From NCBI RefSeq assembly GCF_900129575.1, contig NZ_FQWE01000001.1, positions 434,001-498,000 of the forward strand: a DNA stretch of 64,000 nucleotides, read 5' to 3'. Below the pieces are notes generated by a model. It was not told where the DNA came from, did not search any database, and saw only the letters and a list, made by a program, of their open reading frames with translations. This document shows positions 27,581-37,963 of the stretch, piece by piece; the first letter of the stretch is position 1, and the number at the start of each line of letters is the position of its first letter. The position numbers and the translations under genes were made by a program. This DNA is from Flavobacterium segetis (GTDB lineage Bacteria > Bacteroidota > Bacteroidia > Flavobacteriales > Flavobacteriaceae).

Positions 27581-29746
27581 ATGAAATGGATTTTCATCTA
27601 CTTCCTTTTTTTAAGTACAGTGCTATATTCTCAAAAAGTAGAGAAAATAGACAGCATTGCTTATTACAGCGATACCAATTTTCCTGTTGTTGCAGACAAT
27701 AATTATAAAAAAGCTTTACAACAAAGCCAAGACCTTGTTTTTAAAGCACAAATTATCAACGACTATAACAAGCAGGCATCAGAAAGCTACAATGTAGGCA
27801 AACTTTATTACAGTTTAAATAAGTACAACGATGCCATTGTATGGTTATTAAAAAGTACTGCATTTTATTCCAAAACAGAATTAAATTCGAAACACGTTGC
27901 TAGTTATTACATGCTAGGATTGTGCTATATAGCACAGAAAAACTACAATAGAGCTACCATTTATTTTGATAAAGGTAGATCTATGCTTGCGAAAGTAGAT
28001 ACCAACCAAACTTCAATTTTATTTAACTTACAAAAGGGAAGAATTTTCGCAGCTCAAAATCAGCTAGATAATGCTTTAGCTCTTTTTAATCCAATTATAG
28101 TATTACCTCACGATGCTATATCAGATGATATTAAAGCAGAAGCATTGTATCAAACTGGCATTATTGAACAAAAGAAAAAGAGAATTTTACTTGCCACTAA
28201 CTATTTTAAAAAAGCACTGGATTTAAATTCTAATACTGAAAACTTTGAGCAAAGATCTAAAATATTACTTGCTCTAAGCACAACCTACGAAAATATGTTA
28301 GATAAGAGAACAGCTTATTCTTATTTAAAACAATATTTGAATGTTAAGGAACGTATTTCTTTAAGAAACAATATTCGCTTAGGAATTGATGATTACGCAA
28401 AATTTAAAGAGTCCGAGCTGGTAAGTGAAATCAAAAAAACTAACAAGCAAATCGTTGAGCAAGAAAAAACGAGTAAATTCTCGAAACTGATCAGTATTTT
28501 TGCTCTCGCTATCATATCTATTTTATCATTATTGAGTTTGTCGCTTTATAAAAACAATAAAATAAGAAATCAATCCAACTTACTTCTCCAAGAAAAAAAT
28601 ATCGAACTTGAAATTGCTAAAAACAAAGCAGAGAAAGCCTCAAAGGCAAGAGCAGAATTTCTCTCAACTGTGAGTCATGAGCTTAGAACTCCTTTGAATG
28701 CCATCAATGGAATAGCACACTTATTATTAGAAGAAAATCCAAGAAAATCGCAGATGGAGTATTTATCGTCCTTAAAATATTCAGGAGATTATTTAACAAA
28801 ATTTATCAATGAAATATTAGAAATAAATAAAATTGAATCTCATAGTTCCCAGATAGAAGAATTAAATTTTAATTTAAAAAAACTTTTATGTGACATTAAA
28901 AATTCTTTAAAAGAACTTGCTTTAACAAATAACAACACTTTAATATTAGAAGTTGATGCCGATATTCCGGAATATTTAATAGGCGATCCAACAAAATTAT
29001 CTCAAATTATTTTAAACTTAATAAACAATGCTTTAAAATTCAGTAAAGATGGAGAGGTCACGGTAATTGTTAAATTAAAAGATAAAATCGATGATAAAAC
29101 GAAGTTGTATTTTGAAATTACAGATACAGGAATTGGTATTCCAGAGGACAAACTAGAAAGTGTTTTTGAAAGTTTTTCTCAAGCTTCTACAGAGGTTAAC
29201 CGCAAATACGGCGGAACTGGTTTAGGCTTAACTATTGTAAAAAAATTAATTAAACTTCTTGGCGGAAAAATTAGAGTACGAAGCGTAGTCAATCAAGGAA
29301 CAACTTTTACTTTTAATTTAGAATTTCAAATTGGGGAGAAACCGTTAGAAATACTAACATCTCAAAAAAATGGATACGAGAGTAAATTAAAGAATAAAAA
29401 AATATTAGTCGTTGAGGATAATAAAATCAACCAAATGATTACCAAACGTATGCTTCTAAACAAGCAAATAATTTGTGAAATCATTGACAATGGCGAAGAC
29501 GCAATATTATCAGCTAAAAATAATAAATTTGACATGATTTTAATGGACGTTCATCTTCCAGGGATGAATGGAACAATTGCAGCTGAAATGATTCGTAATT
29601 TTGATAAAGTAACACCTATTATTGCTTTAACAGCGATCTCACTTCATGAAAACAGAGAAATGTTATTATCCTTTGGAATGAATGAAGTGATTACTAAACC
29701 ATTCATTCCAGAGGAATTTTATAATATAATTGCTGAGCACATTTAA
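27581..29746 (+). CDS. TPR-containing hybrid histidine kinase / response regulator
   Basis: This is a 721-residue membrane sensor. A signal peptide (about residues 1-17) is followed by a periplasmic TPR region (about residues 60-250). A coiled linker and one membrane helix (about residues 302-323) come next, then a HisKA domain with His366 in STVSHELRTPLN. The HATPase domain has the N box LINNALKFS, the G1 box DTGIGIP and GGTGLGL. A C-terminal receiver has VVEDNKIN, the phosphoacceptor Asp656 in LMDVHLPG and TKPF. No separate output domain or partner regulator lies next to it, so it may phosphorylate a distant protein. It begins 14 bp after gap. Confidence 0.94.
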   Translation: MKWIFIYFLFLSTVLYSQKVEKIDSIAYYSDTNFPVVADNNYKKALQQSQDLVFKAQIINDYNKQASESYNVGKLYYSLNKYNDAIVWLLKSTAFYSKTELNSKHVASYYMLGLCYIAQKNYNRATIYFDKGRSMLAKVDTNQTSILFNLQKGRIFAAQNQLDNALALFNPIIVLPHDAISDDIKAEALYQTGIIEQKKKRILLATNYFKKALDLNSNTENFEQRSKILLALSTTYENMLDKRTAYSYLKQYLNVKERISLRNNIRLGIDDYAKFKESELVSEIKKTNKQIVEQEKTSKFSKLISIFALAIISILSLLSLSLYKNNKIRNQSNLLLQEKNIELEIAKNKAEKASKARAEFLSTVSHELRTPLNAINGIAHLLLEENPRKSQMEYLSSLKYSGDYLTKFINEILEINKIESHSSQIEELNFNLKKLLCDIKNSLKELALTNNNTLILEVDADIPEYLIGDPTKLSQIILNLINNALKFSKDGEVTVIVKLKDKIDDKTKLYFEITDTGIGIPEDKLESVFESFSQASTEVNRKYGGTGLGLTIVKKLIKLLGGKIRVRSVVNQGTTFTFNLEFQIGEKPLEILTSQKNGYESKLKNKKILVVEDNKINQMITKRMLLNKQIICEIIDNGEDAILSAKNNKFDMILMDVHLPGMNGTIAAEMIRNFDKVTPIIALTAISLHENREMLLSFGMNEVITKPFIPEEFYNIIAEHI

Positions 29747-29749
29747 AAT

Positions 29750-30562
29750 TTAGTAGTTTAATATTAACTCTTTAATTAAACTTCTTACCCTTGGCTCAGC
29801 CGCTTTTGCTGCTTCTAAAACTTCGTCATGAGATATGGTTCCTATGCTTTCTTCATTACCCATATCTGTAATAACTGATATACCAAAAGTTTCTAAATCC
29901 ATGTGACGTGCTACTATAACTTCGGGAACGGTTGACATTCCTACACAATCCGCACCAAGAATTTTTACCATTTTATATTCAGCTAATGTTTCAAATGTTG
30001 GACCTTGCAATCCTAAGTATATTCCTTCATGCACATCAATACCTAATTGCTTTGCTAACTCCGTTGTTTTTGTGATCATTTTTAAAGAATACGGTTCGCT
30101 CATGTTTACAAACCGTGGACCAAAGCGCTCGTCGTTTTTTCCACGCAAAGGATGTTCTGGAGTCATATTAATATGATCTGTAATCATCACAATCGATCCA
30201 ACTTTATAAGATGGATTAACACCGCCAGAAGCATTAGAAACTACTAATTTCTCAATACCTAAAAACTTCATAACTCGTACTGGAAATGTAACTTCAGTCA
30301 TAGAGTATCCTTCATAAAAATGAAATCGTCCTTGCATAGCAACAACTTTTTTAGTACCTATCGTTCCAAAAACTAGCGCACCTTTATGACCTTGTACAGT
30401 AGATACGGGAAAATTTGGGATTTCATTATAAGGCAAAGTATGTTCTACTTTCATTTCATCAGTAAAACTCCCTAATCCTGATCCTAATATTACACCATAC
30501 TCTGGCTTAAAATTGATTTTAGCGTTAATAAAATTAACGGTTTCTTGAACTTGTTCCCACAT
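29750..30562 (-). CDS. Purine-nucleoside phosphorylase
   Basis: This 270-residue trimeric-type PNP cleaves purine nucleosides with phosphate to free base and pentose 1-phosphate. Visible features are the phosphate-binding GVILGSGLGSF (about residues 24-34) and QGHKGALVFG. QGRFHFYEGYS, VVSNASGGVN and GLQGPTFETLAEYKM (the base-binding Glu) follow, with GMSTVPEVIVARH near the end. Its start overlaps the end of lpxK by 29 bp, so the two are co-transcribed. It converges on the kinase gene with only 3 bp between stops. Confidence 0.95.
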   Translation of the reverse strand: MWEQVQETVNFINAKINFKPEYGVILGSGLGSFTDEMKVEHTLPYNEIPNFPVSTVQGHKGALVFGTIGTKKVVAMQGRFHFYEGYSMTEVTFPVRVMKFLGIEKLVVSNASGGVNPSYKVGSIVMITDHINMTPEHPLRGKNDERFGPRFVNMSEPYSLKMITKTTELAKQLGIDVHEGIYLGLQGPTFETLAEYKMVKILGADCVGMSTVPEVIVARHMDLETFGISVITDMGNEESIGTISHDEVLEAAKAAEPRVRSLIKELILNY

Positions 30563-31559
30563 AATTTAAAATTTTTTTTCTAAAGTTGTGCTCCTCTTCG
30601 AGAAACTGACTTTTAATTGGTAAATAAAAAAGTTGCTCTGCAGTTAATTTCCCCTGCAATCGCACATAATCCTTCTCAGTTGTAATAACAATCCTGTTTA
30701 TCGACTTTTTTTTAATATCTAAAATATCATTTTCACTAAAATCATGATGATCAGGAAAAGATAAACAGACATCATTAGTTCTTTGTAAATAATCGAAAAA
30801 AGGTTCAGGTTTAGCAATACCAGCCACCAATAGTTTAGAAGATTCCTGAATATCATTTACGTTTATCTTTCGGTTTTCACCCAAAACAAAATTATCATAC
30901 GCTATAAAAGTAAAGTATAATTCTTGGTTTACAGAAAGATTTAACTTAGTTCTAATATCATTCTTGCTTACTGAAGAGAGCGTATGAGGACATTTTGTCA
31001 CAATAATTATATTGGCTCTTTTAGCACCACTCCTACTTTCTCGTAAATTTCCAGTAGGCAACATGAAATCATCTGAATACAAATCTCCAAAAGAGGTTAG
31101 TAAAATATAGAAACCTGCTTTTACTTTCCGGTGTTGGTAAGCATCATCAAGTAATATTATTTGTGGTTTTTGAGATTGTAATAGCAATTGCTCAATTCCA
31201 TTTTTACGATTTGCATCAACAGCTACTTGAATATTCTTAAACTTTGAATAAAATTGAAAAGGTTCATCCCCTAAAATTTCGACTGTAGATGTTGAGTTGG
31301 CTAATATAAAACCTTCCGACTTCCTTTTATAACCCCTACTTAAAGTAGCTAAAGTATAATTCTTAGAAAGCATTCGAATTAAATATTCTATTTGAGGTGT
31401 TTTGCCAGTACCACCCACACTAAGATTTCCCACAGCAATGATTGGCAGATCGAAAGCATAAGAAGTTAAGATTTCTTTATCATATAAAAAATTCCGAATA
31501 GCAATAATAAAACCGTACAAAACAGCAAACGGAAAGAGTATTTTTCGCAGTAAAATCAT
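30534..31559 (-). CDS. lpxK: Tetraacyldisaccharide 4'-kinase
   Basis: This 341-residue LpxK phosphorylates the 4' position of the lipid A disaccharide at the inner membrane. An N-terminal hydrophobic helix (residues 5-22) leads to the P loop VGNLSVGGTGKTP. Conserved LSRGYKRK and LLDDAYQHR segments follow, and FPDHHDF lies in the C-terminal part. It is placed upstream of, and overlapping, the phosphorylase gene. On the minus strand TACTTTCG (31571-31564) sits so close to the ATG that the transcript may be nearly leaderless. Confidence 0.95.
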   Translation of the reverse strand: MILLRKILFPFAVLYGFIIAIRNFLYDKEILTSYAFDLPIIAVGNLSVGGTGKTPQIEYLIRMLSKNYTLATLSRGYKRKSEGFILANSTSTVEILGDEPFQFYSKFKNIQVAVDANRKNGIEQLLLQSQKPQIILLDDAYQHRKVKAGFYILLTSFGDLYSDDFMLPTGNLRESRSGAKRANIIIVTKCPHTLSSVSKNDIRTKLNLSVNQELYFTFIAYDNFVLGENRKINVNDIQESSKLLVAGIAKPEPFFDYLQRTNDVCLSFPDHHDFSENDILDIKKKSINRIVITTEKDYVRLQGKLTAEQLFYLPIKSQFLEEEHNFRKKILNYVGTSSRNR

Positions 31560-31831
31560 TAGACGAAAGTAAAAAAATTAAACATCAATTTAACAAATTA
31601 AATGCCTTCTATTTTCGATTTAAAAAATAAGGTAATCCTTATCTTAAAGTTGAAATATGTCTAAAGGATCTAAATATATAATGCTCTATCCAATCAGTGT
31701 TATACTATAAAAACAAAAAAATAATAGTTCTTAATTTCATCTCTCCTGACACAATTTAAAAAATAAACTTATTGAACATAAATATCACAATTGTAATTCA
31801 TGCAAAACTATTGAAGGTCTTAAATGAAAAC

Positions 31832-33193
31832 TTAAGTTTTCATTTCACCAGCTATTAATTTTCCCTTAAAAAAAACTGCTTCTCTTTTAGGTAAGCGCGC
31901 TACGGCTTCTGCAGAGCAACTTGCTTTTACTAAAATAAAATTGGCCTCATTATCCAAAACAGGCCAAGTACGAATCCCTGCATCATTAAGTGGTAAAATT
32001 TCGTTAGTAGTCGCTATGTGCAAAGCACGACTCAAACTAAACTCATCCGTCCATCCATAAAGTTGGGCACACAGTTTTGCTTTTTCAAGCATATCGCAGT
32101 TTCCAAAAGGTTGCCAGTGATCCACAATACTATCAGTTCCTGTCATTAATTTTACGCCATATTTTTTCAAAGTAGGAACAGGCATAATAGTTCTACCAAT
32201 AGGGATTGTAGAAACAACACCAATTCCGAGTTCTCCCATTTGTTCGGCTGTTTTTTCTAATTCTTTTTGCTCTATTTTTGCAAGTGCAAAACCATGGCTT
32301 ATATATGTTTTACCTTGCAACTGTTTATTCTCCTCTGTTTTTTTGATAATATAATCAATTGCAGCCTTTCCTGTTGGTAGACCCTCGTGCAGGTGAATAT
32401 CGATTCCTTTATTGTTGTCTATAGCAATTTGGAACATAACATCAAGGGATTTTTCAAGATTCCCATCAACAGTAGTAGGATCTAGTCCACCAATGAAGTC
32501 AACGCCCATTGTAGCAGCTTCGCGCAACAACGACTCTGATTGTGAATACAAAATTCCATGTTGTGGGAAAGCTACAATTTCCCAAGCAAAACTATCTCTG
32601 TTTTTTTCTAGAGCGGCTAGTAAATGTTCTAAGCTTTTTAATCCGCTTACGGGATCAATATTTGTTTGACAACGGGCAAAATAAGTACCTTGGCTTTTCA
32701 TTAGTTCTATTGCTTCTTCGGCTTTTCGTTGCGAATCTGTCAATAATTGTGGAATTATTTTTTCCTCTAACGCAATCATGTCCTTTACCGTATAGCCTTT
32801 TCTTGGTGCAGCATTCCATTTCCCACCGTAATATGTTTTATCAATATGTATGTGCATATCGCGCAATCCGGGTAACATTAAAAGTCCCTTTGCATCAATA
32901 ACTTTTAGTTTTAAATCTAGTTTCCCCTTATTTATCATTTTTACTTTACCATCGGCAATATGCAAATTATACATGTCTGTTTTGGTGGAAACCACTTCCT
33001 TCTTTTCATTGTATTCAAAACCTTCTTCCAATCTTACATTCGATAAAATATATTCTTTCAAATTAGTTGTCGTACTATCCTCCCGTTTTTTATGAGGCAT
33101 TGCTGAACTGCCCACTGTGGATAAAAAAGCTGCGCCAGTTGCAGCTGCACTCATTCCTAAAAATTTTTTTCTACTAATTCCGTTTTGATCCAT
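31832..33193 (-). CDS. Amidohydrolase family protein with Tat-type signal (cytosine-deaminase-like)
   Basis: The 453-residue metal-dependent hydrolase starts with a twin-arginine-like signal (SRKKFLGMSAAATGAAFLS), so it is probably exported folded with its metal. The HxH metal motif is in GLRDMHIHIDKTY. Further ligands are suggested by DIHLHEG, YISHGFA and the Asp in GTDSIVDHWQPFG. The last segment and the overall order resemble the cytosine deaminase / N-isopropylammelide branch, so a deaminase is possible but the substrate is not shown. It is 13 bp downstream of the ankyrin lipoprotein gene. Confidence 0.85.
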   Translation of the reverse strand: MDQNGISRKKFLGMSAAATGAAFLSTVGSSAMPHKKREDSTTTNLKEYILSNVRLEEGFEYNEKKEVVSTKTDMYNLHIADGKVKMINKGKLDLKLKVIDAKGLLMLPGLRDMHIHIDKTYYGGKWNAAPRKGYTVKDMIALEEKIIPQLLTDSQRKAEEAIELMKSQGTYFARCQTNIDPVSGLKSLEHLLAALEKNRDSFAWEIVAFPQHGILYSQSESLLREAATMGVDFIGGLDPTTVDGNLEKSLDVMFQIAIDNNKGIDIHLHEGLPTGKAAIDYIIKKTEENKQLQGKTYISHGFALAKIEQKELEKTAEQMGELGIGVVSTIPIGRTIMPVPTLKKYGVKLMTGTDSIVDHWQPFGNCDMLEKAKLCAQLYGWTDEFSLSRALHIATTNEILPLNDAGIRTWPVLDNEANFILVKASCSAEAVARLPKREAVFFKGKLIAGEMKT

Positions 33194-33206
33194 TTTTACA
33201 TTTTTA

Positions 33207-33914
33207 TTATTTTGCTCCCGCTTGTTGTAATAACTTTACCATTTCTGCATAACCTTGTTTTTTAGCATGCATTAATGAGGTCATTCCGTTTTCATCCCTA
33301 ATATTTACATCACAACCTCCTTTTATTAACGCAGCTACTATATCTATATGAACTTGGCCGCCATCACTTAATATAACAGCTTCAAGCAATGCGGTCCAAC
33401 CTAAATTATTTACATGGTCTTTAGGGAAATTTAGCCAATTTACTAACAATTTCACAACTTCTAAATGCCCTTTTTCTGCCGCTGGTATGAGTGCAGTACC
33501 TCCGTAGCGATTGTAGATTTTAAAATTGACTCCATTTTCAAGCGCTAATTTTACGATCTCCATATTACCTTCAGCACCAGCGTATAAAAATGGACTGTTT
33601 TTCATATTATCCTGTGCATTAACATCGGCACCCGCATTAATCAAAAGTGTAGCTATTTCATTATTCTTATTGTAAACTGCTTCCATCAATGGAGTTCGTC
33701 CTTGATCATTTTTAATTTCCAAAGACGTGCTTTTTTCCAAGATATCCACTAACTGATTCTTATCTCCATTGTAAACTGCTTCAAAAATTGCCTTATTGCT
33801 TACCATACTATCTTCTTTTAATTCCTTTTTTTTTGATGAACAACTAAGTAATAGCACCATAGATAAAACAATGGTGCAAACTACTTTTTTATTTGATCTC
33901 TTTTTTAGTTCCAT
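33207..33914 (-). CDS. Ankyrin-repeat lipoprotein
   Basis: The 235-residue protein has a signal peptide ending in LLLSC (lipidated Cys25). At least five ankyrin repeats follow, with typical NDQGRTPLMEAVYNKN, NNEIATLLINAGADVNAQD and DENGMTSLMHAKKQGYAEMVKLLQQAG segments. It is a binding scaffold on the periplasmic side. Ankyrin lipoproteins next to periplasmic enzymes often assist or protect them, so the adjacent Tat amidohydrolase is its likely partner by position. The two genes probably form one operon. Confidence 0.88.
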   Translation of the reverse strand: MELKKRSNKKVVCTIVLSMVLLLSCSSKKKELKEDSMVSNKAIFEAVYNGDKNQLVDILEKSTSLEIKNDQGRTPLMEAVYNKNNEIATLLINAGADVNAQDNMKNSPFLYAGAEGNMEIVKLALENGVNFKIYNRYGGTALIPAAEKGHLEVVKLLVNWLNFPKDHVNNLGWTALLEAVILSDGGQVHIDIVAALIKGGCDVNIRDENGMTSLMHAKKQGYAEMVKLLQQAGAK

Positions 33915-34016
33915 TTTTTAAAATTAACGAATATTTAGATGATAAGAAAGCCGTTCTATATTTAATACTTAAACATTTTATACCATTTGTAAATTAATAC
34001 TGTCTATTCCATTGAT

Positions 34017-34377
34017 TTATTTTTTAAAGTTAGCCAATCCTGCTTTCAACCAGCTGTGATATTCTTCAACATCTGGGGTATAACCCACAGGATCAATTAA
34101 ATTTTCACCTTCGTGATCTGATAATACATAAAATGGCTGTGCGTTTGCCTTGTATTTTATGGTTTGGAATTCACTCCATTTTTGTCCCACGTATTTTAAT
34201 TGTTTACCAGGTCTCAATTTCGATTCGATTTCTTCGCCTGCAGGAAGTGGTCTTTTATCATCAACATATAATGAAATTAGTACTACTTCATTTTTTAAGA
34301 TAGATAAAATTTGCTCTTTTGGCCAAACTTGTTGTTCCATTTTTCTACAGTTCACGCACGCATAACCAGTAAATGAA
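34017..34377 (-). pseudogene. 3' fragment of dsbD (thiol:disulfide interchange protein)
   Basis: The reading frame [17 protein letters not shown], then [17 protein letters not shown] and a final [10 protein letters not shown], is the C-terminal thioredoxin-like domain of a Bacteroidota DsbD/DipZ protein, including the CVNC redox pair. The whole membrane domain and N terminus are missing. The fragment has no start codon of its own before CVNC except a GTG inside the motif. It joins directly to the end of a SusC gene in a different frame, so it is a deletion remnant, not a functional gene. Confidence 0.8.
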
Positions 34378-37300
34378 CTCCGAACGAGAATGACTTAGCT
34401 AGTGGATATGGATCTTCATTGTTGATTTGATCAGTAATCGTTCCTCTTTCTGAGAAAGTCTCTGGGTCAATACCAGGCCATTTAGTCCATGTCAATAAGT
34501 TAGTTCCTGTAAGTGTTAGCGACGCTTTGTCAATACCCATTTTACTACTTAATTTTTGTTCAAAATTATAGGTGAACTGTATACTTTTTAGACGCAAGTA
34601 AGAAGTGTCATAAATATAGCGATCTGAAATTCTTCCATTTGAAGAAGGATCTGTATAAAGTGCTTTTGCATAACGTGCATTAGGATTTTCAGGTGTCCAA
34701 GTATTTAAACCGTACTCACTGTATTTATTTTCTCCTAATGAATTGAAAACTCCTGTTGGAATTGCATTCCAAATCGATTTTGCTCCCACTGAATATTGGA
34801 ACAAAGCACTTTAACTAAAGTTTTTGTAAGCTAATGTATTTGATATTCCACCAAAGAATTTAGGTTGAATATCGCCTATTACCGCTTTATCATCTGCTGT
34901 AATTAAACCATCTTTATTTACATCTTCCATCATGAAATCTCCAATAGAAGTGGATGCTTTATCATATAATCCTGATGGTGAAGCTGCGTTTAATGCATCT
35001 ATTTCATCTTGTGAATTAAATATTTTAGTTACTTTATAACCTTTGATCGTTCCTACGGGTTGACCTTCGATATAATAATCTAATTGGAAAGGATTAATAC
35101 TTGCACCGTTTAGTTTAACTAATTTATTTCTATTGAAAGACCAGTTTACAGTCGTTGACCAAACAAAATCAGTACTTCTAACAATGTCTCCACCTAAGCT
35201 GATTTCAATACCTTTATTACTTACGTCCATAAAGTTAGAGTAGTACGATTTAGGTCCTAATTCCAAAGGAATAGGAGTTTTAACTAATGCACCAGTAGTT
35301 TTTCTAGAATACGCATCAAAACTACCTTTTAAGCGATTATTAAAAAATCCAAAATCTAAACCTAAGTTAACCTCGTCTGTAGTTTCCAACCAATTTCTGG
35401 ATTTGGAAAATTATCCTCAGCAACAATACCAGAATTACCATTGTAGATGCTAGAAGCAGTATTTTGAAAAAATTGTAAATAAGCAAAGTCAGATACGTTA
35501 GTAGATCCTACCCTTCCTACACTCGCTCTTAGTTTTAAGATGTTGATTTGCTATACATCCGAAAGAAATTTTTCATTAGAAATGTTCCAACTAGCAGATA
35601 AAGATGGAAAATATCCTCTTTTATTAGCTGGTCCAAATTTAGACGAAGTATCTGTTCTAAAATTTAAAGTGGCATTATACAAATCTTTGAATCCATAGTT
35701 TAAACGAGAGAATCAAGAATATAAACCGGTATCTAATTTATTAGTAGAATAACCAATAATTGTACGAGCTGATGTTGCGTTATTTAAAATTTCGTCATCT
35801 GGAAAACCGCTATAAAAATGACTAGAACTATTAAAATTAGTTCTGTCCCAAGCAGCTCCTCCTAAGATTCCAAACTTATGATTTAGTGAAATATTAAAGT
35901 TATAATCAGCTGTTAAGTTCGTTGTAATGTTAGATACTAAACCATCTGCTTCCGCTAGATAAGAATCATTTGGAAAGAATACAAAATCAGTTTCTACTGT
36001 TTTTGGTATAAATGAAGAGTTTTTGTTATAGAAAATAGAAGCATTTGACTCTGCTTTTAATTTTAAATCTTTTAAAGGTTCAATTTCAATATAAGCACCA
36101 CCTATAAAGTTGTACGCTTTGTTATTCGTCTTATTTCCCAAACGCATCAATGGATTAGGCTCAAGAGTCATAAATCCATATTGATATTCTGCCTGACCTA
36201 CTAATTTTCCATTTGCATCTCTTGGAGCTAAATCTGGACGAGCACCAGCGATAGAAGTATTAATAGTAAATTGATTTAAAATGTCATTTTCTCCTGAATT
36301 AGCTTCAGTATGACCCACATTTACTGATGTTCCTATTTTTACATATTTAGTAAGATCAGTATCTAATGAAAGACCTAAATTATACTGTTTCATTTTATCT
36401 TTAATAGTCAAACCTTCTTGATCAATAAACGATGTACTGAAATTGTAATTTGTTTTCTGGCTTCCACCACTCAAGCTTATATTAGCTTGTTTAGTAATAG
36501 CCATAGTTCTAAACACTTCTTTATTCCAATCTGTATTTGCGGTGCCAAAATAATCATCGTTTATACCATCATTGCTTACAATGAAAGTATCAAAATCTAA
36601 ATCAACTTTTGCAATATTCTGTAAATCAAAAGCAGTAAAAGGATCTAATTGACCGTTATTCATAGCATCAACGCTATTATTAATCAACTGATTGTAAAAG
36701 TTTTTATATTGACTTGCATTTAATGCTCCAACCGTGCTGATAGGTTTCGCTATAGTAGTAGCATAATTGAAATTAACTCTAGCAGGTTGTCCTTTTTTAC
36801 CTCTTTTAGTTTTAATGATAATTACACCATTAGCACCACGAGATCCATAAATAGAAGTTGCTCCAGCATCTTTCAATATATCAAAACTTTGAATATCGTT
36901 CGGATTTAGTGTTGATAAAGGATTTGCTCCGTTCAAAGCATCAAAATTAAATGGAACTCCATCAATTACAAATAAAGGTTGGTTTAATCCTCCACCTACA
37001 GATGATAATGGCGAAGTTAAACCTCGAATATTGATACGAACTGGCGCACCAGGTCGACCTGTGTTTTGAGAAACTTGTATCCCTTTTACTAACCCACCTA
37101 AAGCTCTATCAAAACCAATTGTTCCAGTAGATGCTTGAACTATATCCTTTGCACTTACTGATGAAACGGCTCCTGAAAATTCAGAACGCTTTTGCTTTCC
37201 GTAGCCTACTAAAACCACCTCTTCAAGTTCATTCAACTCTTCTTCAAGAACTACTTTCATTAAAGATTGACCTCCGTAAGCAATACGTTTTGATTTATAT

Positions 37301-37860
37301 CCCATATTTGAAAATGAGATAAATTTACCCGTTGCATCCCCATTTAGTTTGAATCTTCCTTCATAATCAGTTACTGCGCCTGTTTTTGTTCCTTCGATCA
37401 TTACAGAAACTCCTATTAATGGCATTCCTGCTTTATCAGTAACAATTCCTTCTACTTGCCTCTGATCAGCAGTTGCAATGCTTTCGATTTTTGTATCGTC
37501 TAATTTTTTTAGAACAATCTGATTTCCTAGTATTTGAAATGAAATCTTTGTGTTAGAAAACAGTTTGCCTAACACATCTGAAACTAACTTTTTGTCAACA
37601 TTTTAATCAACTTTTTGGTTTAGATTCAACTCATTGCGATTATAAAAGAAATGAAAATCGGTTTGGTTTTCAATGATCTGAAATACGTTAGACATTGCAA
37701 CACCATTTACGTCCATGGTAATGGTGTTCTTCTGTCCATAACTACTTGCTGCACTGACCTGCATGAGAGTGGTGAATAAAAATAAGAGTGAAAATTTCAT
37801 CTTTAGGTTAGAGTTATTCAAAATGCGTCTCAACGCACTTTTAGTTCGCTGTTTTTTCAT
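34378..37860 (-). pseudogene. SusC/RagA TonB-dependent transporter, transducer type, inactivated
   Basis: The ancestral protein of about 1,160 residues can be read in order: signal peptide, STN domain (AMSNVFQIIENQTDFHFFYN), carboxypeptidase-like domain (VEGIVTDKAGMPLIGVSV), plug (VVLVGYGKQKRSEFSGAVSSV and NVRGLT-type repeats) and beta barrel. It is broken by in-frame stops TAA 37603-37605, TGA 35713-35715, TAG 35551-35553 and TAA 34811-34813. A single-base loss near 35390 (WETTDEV shifted) adds a frameshift. The final SFSFGV runs into dsbD sequence. No susD follows. The STN domain shows it once signalled to FecR. Confidence 0.9.
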
Positions 37861-37963
37861 AAGTTTACACTTGGTTTAATTTTGTTAGTTTTAGATTAAA
37901 TCATTTTTTAGAATGACTGGGAAGGTGTTGGCGCATCTTCCTTTTTTTTGCTTAAATAAATTC

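Noticed and set aside
34378..37860. Stop-codon reassignment to explain the in-frame stops in the SusC gene
   Set aside because: TAA, TAG and TGA all interrupt it, a frameshift is also present, and every other gene in the window uses the stops normally.
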